A DNA stretch of 64,000 nucleotides from Micrococcales bacterium (GTDB lineage Bacteria > Actinomycetota > Actinomycetes > Actinomycetales > Microbacteriaceae): the NCBI GenBank assembly GCA_016212425.1, contig JACRGJ010000126.1, forward strand, positions 1 through 64,000, written 5' to 3'. The notes beneath the pieces are model-generated. The model worked only from the letters and a program-made list of their open reading frames with translations, searched no databases and was not told the DNA's origin. Shown here piece by piece: positions 26,888-34,662 of this stretch. How positions within the stretch are numbered: position 1 is the first letter of the stretch; each line of letters starts with the position of its first letter. The translations under genes and the position numbers were made by a program.

Positions 26888-27349
26888 GTGGCACGGGAGG
26901 CAGCGCTCGCGCGGTCGCCCAACCGGCTGGCCGCCCTGATCGCCGGCGCGGCGTTCCTCGCGATCGGCGCACTGGGATTCGCCGCGTCGGGCGGGAGCGG
27001 CTTCGTCTCGACCACCGGCGGGTTGCTGTTCGGCGTGCTGCCGGTGAACGGCCTGCAGAACCTCGTGCACCTGCTGCTCGGCGGCGCACTGGTCACCGCC
27101 GCCCTCGTGTTCCGGGCATCCGCCCGCACCACGAACCAGGTGATCGGCACCCTCTTCCTCGCCCTCGGGATCGCCGGGCTGTTCCTCGCCGGGACTCCCG
27201 CCAACGTGCTCGCCGTCGGCGCCGTCGGCAACCTCCTGCACTTCAGCGCCGCGGTCGTCCTGCTCGCGGTGGGCCTGGGCGTCGAGGGGCGCCCCTCCGA
27301 TGAGGTCGGCCCTGCGCGCGCTACGCCCTCTCGGCCGGGATCGGGCTGA
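26888..27349 (+). CDS. DUF4383-like four-helix membrane protein
   Basis: A 153-residue protein with four membrane helices (LIAGAAFLAIGALGF, NLVHLLLGGALVTAALVF, QVIGTLFLALGIAGLFL, LHFSAAVVLLAVGLGV) and the motif NGLQNLVHLLLG typical of DUF4383 proteins. Function unknown. GTG start with TAGCCT (26876-26881) 6 bases before it indicates a leaderless message. Its last 29 bp overlap tail-to-tail with the helicase gene on the other strand. Confidence 0.75.
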   Translation: MAREAALARSPNRLAALIAGAAFLAIGALGFAASGGSGFVSTTGGLLFGVLPVNGLQNLVHLLLGGALVTAALVFRASARTTNQVIGTLFLALGIAGLFLAGTPANVLAVGAVGNLLHFSAAVVLLAVGLGVEGRPSDEVGPARATPSRPGSG

Positions 27350-28613
27350 CGCGCCCCATGAAGGCGCGCACGGCCGGGTCGACGATGACGTCGGAGGGGC
27401 GGATCGGCCGGGTGAGGTACAGCCCGTCGAGGGCGGTCAGCCGCGACAGCGCCACGTACGTCTGCCCCGGGGCGAACGACCCGGAGCCGAGGTCGACGAT
27501 CGCCCGGTCGTAGGTCTTGCCCTGCGACTTGTGCACCGTGACCGCCCACGCCAGGCGCAGCGGGAACTGCAGGAACTCGGCCACGACATCCTTCTGCAGG
27601 GTCTGCGTCGCCGCCGAGTAGCGGTAGCGGTAGCGCTCCCAGGTGGCCGGGTGCACCTCGTGCGTCTCGCCGTCGACCTCGACCCACACGGTGTCGGCGA
27701 TCTTCACCACCCGGCCGATGCTGCCGTTCACCCAGCGCCCCTCGGCGCCGGCGTCGTTGCGCAGGAACATCACCTGCGCCCCCACCTTGAGCTCCAGCCG
27801 CTCGTCCGCGGGGTAGGCGCGGGCACCGAAGTCGCCGGTGACCTCGGCCCGGGCGGTCAGGGCGCGGCCGGGGAGCCGGCCGAGAGCCTGGGCGTTGATG
27901 CGGGCGACGGTCGCGTTGGTGGTGGCGAGGGTGATGGTGCCGTCGTCCGGAGCGCGCCTGGCCCCGACCGCATTGAGCCGTTCGGCCATCTCGGCGGTCA
28001 CGGCGCCGTGCCGCACCGCCGTGAGCAGCTGGCGGAACTCCGCCTCGTGCTGACGGTGGATGGTGCCGAGCTCGTAGATGGTGAGGCCGGCCTCCTGCCA
28101 CACTCTCGCGTCGAAGAACCACATCGAGCGGTAGTGATCGGCGTAGTACGCGCGCTCGTCCCCCTCGCCCGGCACGGGGGCCAGCTGCCACGGGTCGCCG
28201 AACAGCACCAGCTGGACCCCGCCGAACGGCTCGTGCGGACGCTGCGGGGCCTGACGCAGCGCGCGATCGATCGCATCCTTCAGGTCCGCCGACACCATCG
28301 AGACCTCGTCGATCACCAGCGTCTCGATCGCATTCAGCAGCTTGCGCAGCTCCGGTCCCTGCTGCAGCTCGTGGTCGGCGATCACCCCGATCGGCAGGCG
28401 GAACAGGGAGTGGATGGTCTGGCCGCCCACGTTCAGCGCCGCCACCCCGGTGGGCGCGCAGATCGCGATGCTCTTCGAGGTCGACCAGGAGAGGTGCTCG
28501 AGGAGGGTCGACTTGCCGGTGCCCGCCCGTCCGGTGACGAACACGTGCTCCATCGTCGTCTCGATGCGCGCGAACACCGCCGCCTGCTCGGGCGAGAGCT
28601 CGGGCAGGGTCAT
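27321..28613 (-). CDS. Pif1-like SF1 DNA helicase
   Basis: A 430-residue superfamily 1 helicase of the Pif1/RecD type. Walker A is GRAGTGKST (about 28-36), motif Ia is APTGVAALNVGGQTIHSLF, motif II is VIDEVSMV, and the C-terminal signature is VTVHKSQGKTYDRAIVDLG with YVALSRLTALDGLYL. Pif1-like enzymes unwind DNA 5'-3' and act on G-quadruplexes or stalled forks; which role applies here is unknown. ATG follows GGAAG; TACAGT (28658-28653) is a likely -10. Its stop lies inside the end of the convergent DUF4383 gene. Confidence 0.85.
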   Translation of the reverse strand: MTLPELSPEQAAVFARIETTMEHVFVTGRAGTGKSTLLEHLSWSTSKSIAICAPTGVAALNVGGQTIHSLFRLPIGVIADHELQQGPELRKLLNAIETLVIDEVSMVSADLKDAIDRALRQAPQRPHEPFGGVQLVLFGDPWQLAPVPGEGDERAYYADHYRSMWFFDARVWQEAGLTIYELGTIHRQHEAEFRQLLTAVRHGAVTAEMAERLNAVGARRAPDDGTITLATTNATVARINAQALGRLPGRALTARAEVTGDFGARAYPADERLELKVGAQVMFLRNDAGAEGRWVNGSIGRVVKIADTVWVEVDGETHEVHPATWERYRYRYSAATQTLQKDVVAEFLQFPLRLAWAVTVHKSQGKTYDRAIVDLGSGSFAPGQTYVALSRLTALDGLYLTRPIRPSDVIVDPAVRAFMGRVSPIPAERA

Positions 28614-28718
28614 GGGGCTTCCGAGGATGGGGAACGGATGCGGGGCCCGCCCACTGTACCCAGGTCGCGCGGGCCCGGCCGGCGCTCTCCCCGGCGTCCG
28701 CCTCCGTAGGATCGTGCC

Positions 28719-29699
28719 GTGCGCCGGGCCGTCCTCCCCTGGGTCGCGGCGACGCTGATCCTCGTGCTCGCCTCGGTCGCGGGCATCAGCCTCGCCTCCG
28801 GGACGCTGTTCACCGCGACCGCGTTCGTGCGGGTCTACCTCGACGCGCTCGCCCGCGGTGACGGCGCCGCCGCGGCCGCGATGCCCGGGGTCGTCTCGTC
28901 CGGCGCAGGCGGCACCCTGGTCACGGCCGCCGACGCGATGCCGGGGCTGGACCGCATCCGCGTCGTCTCCGACGCCGAGGTCGCGCCGGGCCGCCACCGG
29001 ATCTCGGTCGCGTGGCGCTCGGGCGGCCGCATCCAGGGCGAGTCCGCGGTCACCGTCGAGCGCGCCGGGACCACGGCCCTGGTCTTCCCCGCGTGGCGCT
29101 TCGCGACCCCGCCGACCGCCTCCCTCGCCCCCGCCCTGCGGGGGGACGACCGGGTGGCCGTCGGCGCGCGGACGTTCGAGGTCCGCCCCGGCGCTGCGTT
29201 GCGCGTGCTGGTGCCCGGGGCGTACGCGGTGCGGATGCGGAGCCCGGTCGCCCAGAGCGACGCCCGCCCGGCGGTCGCCGACCGACCGGGCTCCGTGCTG
29301 CGCGTGCGACTGACCGGCCGGGCCACCCCGGCCTTCCTGGCCCGGATCGAGGCGCAGGTGCGTTCGGCACTCGATGCCTGCGCACGACAGCAGGTGCTCT
29401 ACCCGCGCGGCTGCCCCTTCGGCGCCGCCATCACCGACCGGATCGCCTCGACCCCGCAGTGGACGATCCTCGCCCGGCCCCGCATCCGGCTCAGCCCCAC
29501 GGATCGACCGGATGCCTGGCGCGCGTCGGTCTCCAGCGGCACGGCGCGCCTCCGGGTCGACGTGCGCTCGCTCTTCGACGGCACGGTGGCGCCGAGGAAC
29601 GAGGATGCCGTCATCTCCGGCGCCTGGGCGGTCTCGGTCGCCGGCGACACCCCCCGCCTCGGCGCGCTGATCGACGCCGGAGGGCAGCGCGCGTCGTAG
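28719..29699 (+). CDS. Membrane-anchored extracytoplasmic protein of unknown function
   Basis: A 326-residue protein with a single N-terminal membrane segment (VLPWVAATLILVLASVAGISL) and an external part rich in beta strands. An NTF2-like or Mce-associated-type start (FVRVYLDALARGDGAAAAAM) follows the helix. Two external cysteines in ALDACARQQVLYPRGCPFG could form a disulfide. No family recognised. GTG start with TAGGAT (28707-28712) 6 bases before it suggests a leaderless message. Its TAG stop is part of the -10 box of the next gene. Confidence 0.6.
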   Translation: MRRAVLPWVAATLILVLASVAGISLASGTLFTATAFVRVYLDALARGDGAAAAAMPGVVSSGAGGTLVTAADAMPGLDRIRVVSDAEVAPGRHRISVAWRSGGRIQGESAVTVERAGTTALVFPAWRFATPPTASLAPALRGDDRVAVGARTFEVRPGAALRVLVPGAYAVRMRSPVAQSDARPAVADRPGSVLRVRLTGRATPAFLARIEAQVRSALDACARQQVLYPRGCPFGAAITDRIASTPQWTILARPRIRLSPTDRPDAWRASVSSGTARLRVDVRSLFDGTVAPRNEDAVISGAWAVSVAGDTPRLGALIDAGGQRAS

Positions 29700-29709
29700 C
29701 CTGACCCGC

Positions 29710-30525
29710 ATGAGCGGACGACCCGACGACCTCGGCGGATGGACACCGGGACGCTTCGAGGCGGACGGGATCGGGCATCCGACCTACCAGGCGGGGAAGG
29801 GCCCCGGCGTCGTGCTGATCCCCGAGATCCCCGGCGCGACCCCCGAGGTGCTGGGGCTCGGGCGGCTGCTGGTCGAGGGCGGGTTCACGGTGCTGATCCC
29901 CTCGCCCTTCGGCGAGCCGGGCCGCCCGATCTCCGGCGGCTACGTCGGACGGGTGGTCACCCGGCTGTGCGTGTCGGCGGAGTTCCGAGCCTTCGCCCTC
30001 GGTGCCGAGCGACCGTTCTCGCGCTGGCTCCGCGCCCTCGCCGCCGACCTCGCGGCGCGCACGCCCGGGCCGGGTGTCGGGGTGATCGGGATGTGCTTCA
30101 CCGGCGGCTTCGCTCTCGCCGCCGCGGTCGACGACGCGGTGCTCGCCTCGGTGCTCAGCCAGCCCGCCCTCCCGTTCCCGCTGGGCCGGGCCCGGCAGGC
30201 GGATCCGGGGCTCTCGCCGGCGGAGTTGGACCGGGTCGCCGAACGGGCCGCAGCGGGTGCCGTCTGCGCGATCGGGCTGCGCTTCAGTGAAGACCGGGCG
30301 GTCGCCCGTTCGCGCTTCGCCACCATCGCCGACCGCCTCGGCGACGCGTTCGAGGTGATCGAGATCGACTCCTCGCCGGGCAATCCCGGAGGGTTCGCCC
30401 CCTCCGCGCACTCCGTGCTCACCGCCGAGCTGCGGGAGGAGCCCGGCCCCACCCGCGACGCCCGCGACCGCGTGGTGCGGTTCCTCCGCGAGCGCCTGAC
30501 GACCCCGGCGCCCTCCGCCGGATGA
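29710..30525 (+). CDS. Dienelactone hydrolase-family protein
   Basis: A 271-residue alpha/beta hydrolase. The nucleophile is the Cys in GVIGMCFTGGFAL (about 133), the DLH-type elbow GxCxGG, and a late His lies in APSAHSVL. The usual Asp position reads FSEDRAV. Substrate unknown; many DLH homologues act on esters or lactones other than dienelactone. TAGCCT (29697-29702) ends 7 bases before the ATG, and its first three bases are the stop codon of the preceding gene. Four bases separate its stop from the convergent CtaG-fusion gene. Confidence 0.8.
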   Translation: MSGRPDDLGGWTPGRFEADGIGHPTYQAGKGPGVVLIPEIPGATPEVLGLGRLLVEGGFTVLIPSPFGEPGRPISGGYVGRVVTRLCVSAEFRAFALGAERPFSRWLRALAADLAARTPGPGVGVIGMCFTGGFALAAAVDDAVLASVLSQPALPFPLGRARQADPGLSPAELDRVAERAAAGAVCAIGLRFSEDRAVARSRFATIADRLGDAFEVIEIDSSPGNPGGFAPSAHSVLTAELREEPGPTRDARDRVVRFLRERLTTPAPSAG

Positions 30526-30529
30526 GGTG

Positions 30530-32488
30530 CTAGCGGGCGCGACCCGCGAGCATCCTGTTGTACTCCGCGAGCTCCGCGTCGCCGTCGCGGTCGGCCTTTC
30601 GGTCCCGGCGCTTGGCTTCGCGGTCGTCGCTGCGGCTCCACAGGATCGCCACCGCGATGGCGAGCGCGAGTGTCGGGATCTCGCCGATCGACCAGGCGAT
30701 GCCACCCGCGGCCTGCTGATCCGCGAGGGGCGTCGGCCCCCAGGTGCGGCCCATCGCCCCGTACCAGTCGGCGAGGAACAGCCCCTCGGAGGAGATGATC
30801 GTCAGCCCGAAGAAGGCGTGCAGAGCCATCACCGCCAGCAGCAGCACCAGTCGCAGCGGATAGGGCGGACGCGAGCGCACCGGGTCGATGCCGATCAGCG
30901 CCTGCACGAAGAGATACCCGGTGATGAGGAAGTGGAACGTCATCCAGACGTGGCCCAGGTGGTCGGTGACCGCCCAGCGGAACAGCGGCGTGTAGTAGAA
31001 CCCCCACAGCGAGATCGCGAACAGCCCGGCCGCGACGAGCGGATTCGTGAGCACGTTCGCCACCGGGGTGTGCACCGCCCAGAGGATCCACTCGCGCGGT
31101 CCGCGGCTGCCGTCGTCGCGGGCGCGGATCGCGCGAGCGCTCAGGGTGACGGGCGCCCCGAGCACCAGGAGGATGGGCACCGCCATCGACAGCAGCATGT
31201 GCGCGGTCATGTGCACGCTGAACAGGTACTCCTGGTAGAGGTTGGGCATCCCGTTCGTTGACCACAGGAGCAGCAGCATCCCCGCCAGCCAGCTCACCGT
31301 GCGCCCGACCGGCCACCGGTCGCCGCGACGCCGCAGCCTCCACACCCCCGCGAGGTAGAAGAACGTGCCGAACAGCACGAGCACAAGCCACAGCAGGTCC
31401 GGATACCACGCGGTGATCCATCCGGCGGGAGTGAGCTCGGGCGGCAGCGGCCGATCGGTCAGGACCTGCGCCGGAGTCGGGGTCGCGAGGTCGGAGGTCC
31501 CCTCATCGAGCACGGGGGTGGCGGTGGAGGCGAGGGCCGCGGCGACCCCGGAGGCGATTCCCATGAACCCGAGCTCGGCGCCGACCATGACCCAGAACAC
31601 GCGCGAGCCGGCGCCGGATCCGATCCGCCGGATCATCGCCCGGCGCTGCGCAGCACCGAACAGCCCGAGAGCCAGCAGCGCGGCGATCTTCACCAGCACG
31701 AGCACTCCGTAGGGCGTCAGCAGCGCAGGGAGCTGCCCCAGCCGGATCGCCGCGGATGCGTATCCGGAGATCGCGACGACGACGAACGCGATCGCGGCGA
31801 TCGACGAGTAGCGCCGCAGGACGACGGCGATCCGCCCGTCGCCGAGCGTCGGGCGCAGGATCACCACGGTCACCAGCCCGCCGAGCCACACGCCGGCGAA
31901 CAGGATGTGCAGCCAGATCGCGGTCGCGGCGATGTCGTGCGTCGAACTGTCGCCGGAGTGGCCCTCGTTGGACAGCCGCGCGAGGGCCGCGAGCGCGATG
32001 GCCGCGATCAGCAGCAGCGCCACGCGGTTGCGCAGCGCGAGGCAGAGCACGGTGATCGCAGCTCCCGCCACGGTCATGACGAGCCACGCCTGGCCCAGGC
32101 CCCCTGTCGTCAGGTAGGCGCCGAGGTCCGACCCGCCCGTGGCCGGGTCCGGGAGGCGATTCGCAAGACTCCAGTACGTGAAGAAGGCGGATGCCGCCGA
32201 TCCGATCGCCCAGACGCCGCCCGCCGCCGCGGCGACGTCGAGGGCTCGCGGATACTCGGGGCGCTCGGGACTCAAGGCGGTGAGGGCGAGGAGCAGGGCG
32301 CCGAGGACCACCCCGACGGCGAGGTCGACGACGAGCTTGGCGGCCGGCACGCCCCACCGGGCCAGCGCTCCCGGGTCAAGGACGAGGGGCGCGGTCACCG
32401 CGCCGCCGAACAGCAGCGCGGCGGCGAGGGATGCCGCGGCGGCCGCGACGATCGCCGCGGGTCCCCAGATCCACACCGCGCGCCTCAC
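30530..32488 (-). CDS. CopD-CtaG fusion membrane protein (copper handling/cytochrome oxidase assembly)
   Basis: A 652-residue protein with about 16 membrane helices. The N-terminal half matches CopD-type copper transport proteins (HDIAATAIWLHILFAGVWLGGL, with His residues in helices), and the C-terminal half matches caa3-type CtaG (LWSTNGMPNLYQEYLFSVHMTAHMLLSM, LGHVWMTFHFLITGYLF). The fusion is common in actinobacteria and is thought to move copper to cytochrome oxidase. GTG start; TAGGAT (32500-32495) ends 6 bases before it, suggesting a leaderless message. The tail about 615-652 is highly charged. Confidence 0.85.
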   Translation of the reverse strand: MRRAVWIWGPAAIVAAAAASLAAALLFGGAVTAPLVLDPGALARWGVPAAKLVVDLAVGVVLGALLLALTALSPERPEYPRALDVAAAAGGVWAIGSAASAFFTYWSLANRLPDPATGGSDLGAYLTTGGLGQAWLVMTVAGAAITVLCLALRNRVALLLIAAIALAALARLSNEGHSGDSSTHDIAATAIWLHILFAGVWLGGLVTVVILRPTLGDGRIAVVLRRYSSIAAIAFVVVAISGYASAAIRLGQLPALLTPYGVLVLVKIAALLALGLFGAAQRRAMIRRIGSGAGSRVFWVMVGAELGFMGIASGVAAALASTATPVLDEGTSDLATPTPAQVLTDRPLPPELTPAGWITAWYPDLLWLVLVLFGTFFYLAGVWRLRRRGDRWPVGRTVSWLAGMLLLLWSTNGMPNLYQEYLFSVHMTAHMLLSMAVPILLVLGAPVTLSARAIRARDDGSRGPREWILWAVHTPVANVLTNPLVAAGLFAISLWGFYYTPLFRWAVTDHLGHVWMTFHFLITGYLFVQALIGIDPVRSRPPYPLRLVLLLAVMALHAFFGLTIISSEGLFLADWYGAMGRTWGPTPLADQQAAGGIAWSIGEIPTLALAIAVAILWSRSDDREAKRRDRKADRDGDAELAEYNRMLAGRAR

Positions 32489-32589
32489 CCGCGAATCCTA
32501 CGGCGGCGCGGTGAGCGGCACCTGCGGTGCGGTGCCGACCCCGCGGGGTCGTGTCCCGCTCCGGGTCCGTCGATGCGGGCGGATGCGGA

Positions 32590-32621
32590 AGGGGCGCCCG
32601 ACCGGGTGGTCGAGCGCCCCT
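32590..32621 (-). terminator. HU gene terminator
   Basis: AGGGGCGCCCGACC (32590-32603) pairs with 32608-32621 with one mismatch and a 4-base loop, 27 bp beyond the HU stop. No T-tract. Confidence 0.7.
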
Positions 32622-32647
32622 CCGCAACGTCTCCGAGCGAGCCGGCT

Positions 32648-32932
32648 CTACTTCGCGGCGGCCTTGAGCTTCGAGCCCGCGGAGACCTTCACGCCGTTGG
32701 TCGCGGCGATCTTGATCGACTCGCCGGTCGCGGGGTTGCGGCCCTCGCGCGCGGCACGGTGCACCTGCTCGAATGCGATCCAGCCCGGGATCGACACCTT
32801 GGTTCCGCTGCCGACCGACGTGGCGACGACGCCGAAGAACGCGTCGATGACGCTCGAGACGGCGGACTGGCTCTGTCCGGTCTCCGCAGCGATGGCCGAG
32901 ACGAGCTCGGACTTGTTCAAGGTGTCAGCCAT
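32648..32932 (-). CDS. hup: DNA-binding protein HU
   Basis: A 94-residue nucleoid protein of the HU/IHF family. The DNA-contacting beta arm region GWIAFEQVHRAAREGRNPATGESIKI (in pieces about 50-75) and the dimer helices at the N-terminus are typical. It lacks the long Lys/Ala-rich C-terminal tail of the mycobacterial HupB/HU-S type. AGGAGG lies 7 bases before the ATG. In the leader, GCATCCG (32957-32963) pairs with CGGATGC (32978-32984), a possible 5'-UTR hairpin. Confidence 0.95.
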   Translation of the reverse strand: MADTLNKSELVSAIAAETGQSQSAVSSVIDAFFGVVATSVGSGTKVSIPGWIAFEQVHRAAREGRNPATGESIKIAATNGVKVSAGSKLKAAAK

Positions 32933-33033
32933 ATGTGTCCTCCTGGACCGGTCAATGCATCCGCCGACACAGATCGTCGGATGCGGGGGGTGACTGTCGA
33001 GGAATCCGTGGCTTACTCCGCGGAGTCCCGTGT

Positions 33034-33056
33034 TTCCGGGCTTCAGCGGCCCGGAA
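33034..33056 (-). terminator. Terminator of the rpmB-rpmG-rpsN operon
   Basis: A perfect 8-bp stem TTCCGGGC/GCCCGGAA (33034-33041, 33049-33056) with a 7-base loop lies 12 bp beyond the rpsN stop. Confidence 0.65.
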
Positions 33057-33067
33057 CCGCAGACAAC

Positions 33068-33373
33068 CTACCAGGAAGACTTGGTGACGCCGGGCAATTC
33101 GCCGCGGTGCGCCATGTCGCGGAACCGCACCCGCGAGATGCCGTACGCGCTGAGGTTGCCGCGCGGGCGCCCGTCGATCGCGTCGCGGTTGCGCAGGCGC
33201 ACCGGCGAGGCGTTGCGGGGCAGCTTCTGCAGGCCGAGGCGAGCCTCCTCGCGGCTCTCGTCGGTGCCGTTCGGGTCGACGAGCTGCTTCTTCAGCTCGA
33301 GGCGCTTCGCGGCATACCGCTCGACGACGACGCGGCGCTGCTCATTGCGCGCCATCTTGCTCTTCTTGGCCAT
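33068..33373 (-). CDS. rpsN: 30S ribosomal protein S14, zinc-free form
   Basis: A 101-residue bS14/uS14 of the long, cysteine-free (C-) type, without the CxxC-CxxC zinc knuckle of the short form. The ending [25 protein letters not shown] is typical. It lies 3 bp after rpmG in the operon rpmB-rpmG-rpsN, the set that in many actinobacteria is induced by zinc starvation. AGGAG is 9 bases before the ATG. Confidence 0.96.
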   Translation of the reverse strand: MAKKSKMARNEQRRVVVERYAAKRLELKKQLVDPNGTDESREEARLGLQKLPRNASPVRLRNRDAIDGRPRGNLSAYGISRVRFRDMAHRGELPGVTKSSW

Positions 33374-33376
33374 GGG

Positions 33377-33547
33377 TCAGCGCTCCTCGCGGAATTCGAC
33401 GTGCTGGCGCACGACGGGGTCGTACTTCTTCAGCACGATGCGATCAGGGTTGTTGCGGCGGTTCTTGCGGGTCACGTAGGTGTACCCGGTGCCGGCAGTG
33501 GAGCGGAGCTTGATGATCGGACGGATGTCCTGGGCCTTCTTGGCCAT
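33377..33547 (-). CDS. rpmG: 50S ribosomal protein L33, zinc-free form
   Basis: A 56-residue L33 with no cysteines where the C+ type has CxxC pairs ([20 protein letters not shown] is cysteine-free). The ATG overlaps the rpmB stop (TGATG). Middle gene of the zinc-free ribosomal protein operon. Confidence 0.96.
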   Translation of the reverse strand: MAKKAQDIRPIIKLRSTAGTGYTYVTRKNRRNNPDRIVLKKYDPVVRQHVEFREER

Positions 33548-33783
33548 CAGATCTTCTCCCCTCGGGCGAGGATCCGGGCGACGACCGCCTCGATCCCCCG
33601 TGCGTCGATCACCTTGATGCCCTTGGCGGACACGTTCAGCGTCACGTTGCGACGCAGGCTCGGCACGTAGTAGGTCTTCTTCTGCACGTTCGGATCGAAT
33701 CGGCGCTTCGTCCGGCGGTGCGAGTGCGAGATGTTGTGTCCGAAGCCGGGAACGGCTCCGGTCACCTGGCACACAGCGCCCAT
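33547..33783 (-). CDS. rpmB: 50S ribosomal protein L28, zinc-free form
   Basis: A 78-residue L28. It begins MGAVCQVTG, with a single Cys in place of the CxxC of zinc-binding L28, as in Escherichia coli. First gene of the operon; GGAA lies 6 bases before the ATG. No convincing Zur box is seen in the 100 bp upstream, so these may be the housekeeping copies in this organism. Confidence 0.96.
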   Translation of the reverse strand: MGAVCQVTGAVPGFGHNISHSHRRTKRRFDPNVQKKTYYVPSLRRNVTLNVSAKGIKVIDARGIEAVVARILARGEKI

Positions 33784-33955
33784 GGTGGTTTCCTATCTTC
33801 AGCGGCTACCGCAGGAACGGGAATCGTCCTGCCCAAGATCACTTGTCGGCGCCCCGATCCCCGTCTGACGCGCATCCGGTGGGGCACATGAAGAAGCGCG
33901 GCACGCCGCGCAACCCTCCGATGATACAGGATGCGCGGCTCCCCGCCCTCCTCCT

Positions 33956-34116
33956 CCCCAATTGGTTCACATGACCGCACGGACGCCCCCGTTTGCGCCA
34001 TGCGACGGATGCTCCGTTCTCCGGCCGGGCGGGGAGCCGACACCCGGCCCTCCGGCCTCCGCCCCGTCAGATGGCGCAAACCGCGGTCAGGGAGCGCTCG
34101 TGTGAACCAATTGGGG
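33956..34116. repeat. 161-bp nested palindrome between GNAT and rpmB genes
   Basis: Perfect 16-bp outer arms CCCCAATTGGTTCACA (33956-33971) and its complement (34101-34116), plus perfect inner arms GTTTGCGCCAT (33991-34001) and its complement (34071-34081), about 69 bases of GC-rich centre. It fills most of the 373-bp gap 33784-34156, downstream of the GNAT gene. Its outer arm shares AATTGG and CACATGAC with the 31-bp repeats at 12780-12874. Terminator, or member of a dispersed intergenic repeat family. Confidence 0.7.
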
Positions 34117-34156
34117 TGAATGAACGGCGCGGAGCGCCCGGAGCGGGGGCCGGGGG

Positions 34157-34651
34157 TCAGGCGAGGGGCAGGTGCATCAGGTGGAGGCCGACGAGGCCGT
34201 GCCGACGTGAGCGGAACGCCTCGGGCACCGTGCCGACGATCCGGAAGCCGAGGCCTGTCCAGAGCCGCACCGCGCCCTCGTTCGTGGCGACGACGGCATT
34301 GAACTGGATCGCGCGGTAGCCGGACGCGCGCGCCCAGGCGATCATGTCCTCGCCGAGCCTGCGGCCCACCCCCCGCCCGCGCGCCGCGGCAGCCACCATG
34401 AACGAGGCGGTCGCGACATGGTCGCCGCGTCCGGGCCGGTTGGGTCCCATCTTCGCGGAGCCCAGGATGCGCCCCTCCTCCTCGAGCACGACCACCCGCC
34501 ACGGCGGCGGCTCCATCCACAGGGCGCGCGCCGCATCCGAGGTGAGCCCCTCGGGGTAGGTGTAGCTCTCGCCGTCGGCGACGATCGCGGCCCAGAAGGG
34601 GTGGATCCGCGCCCAGTCCTCTCCCCGGGCGGGACGGATGCCCTCGCTCAT
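34157..34651 (-). CDS. GNAT-family acetyltransferase
   Basis: A 164-residue N-acetyltransferase. Motif A with the acetyl-CoA loop is seen as FMVAAAARGRGVGRRLGEDMI (about 93-113), motif B as GYRAIQFNAVVATNEGAVRLWTGLGF. The substrate is unknown. It starts 11 bp after the E2 gene of the branched-chain dehydrogenase operon on the same strand, so it is probably co-transcribed; whether it acts on that complex is unknown. Confidence 0.85.
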   Translation of the reverse strand: MSEGIRPARGEDWARIHPFWAAIVADGESYTYPEGLTSDAARALWMEPPPWRVVVLEEEGRILGSAKMGPNRPGRGDHVATASFMVAAAARGRGVGRRLGEDMIAWARASGYRAIQFNAVVATNEGAVRLWTGLGFRIVGTVPEAFRSRRHGLVGLHLMHLPLA

Positions 34652-34662
34652 GCCGGCGCGCC

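Noticed and set aside
25132-28191. Single 1019-codon frame on the minus strand
   Set aside because: Its upstream half is antisense to or out of frame with the helicase and DUF4383 genes; the real protein starts at 26718 just before its first membrane helix.
33784-33880. Zur operator upstream of rpmB
   Set aside because: No palindrome resembling an actinobacterial Zur box is visible on either strand.
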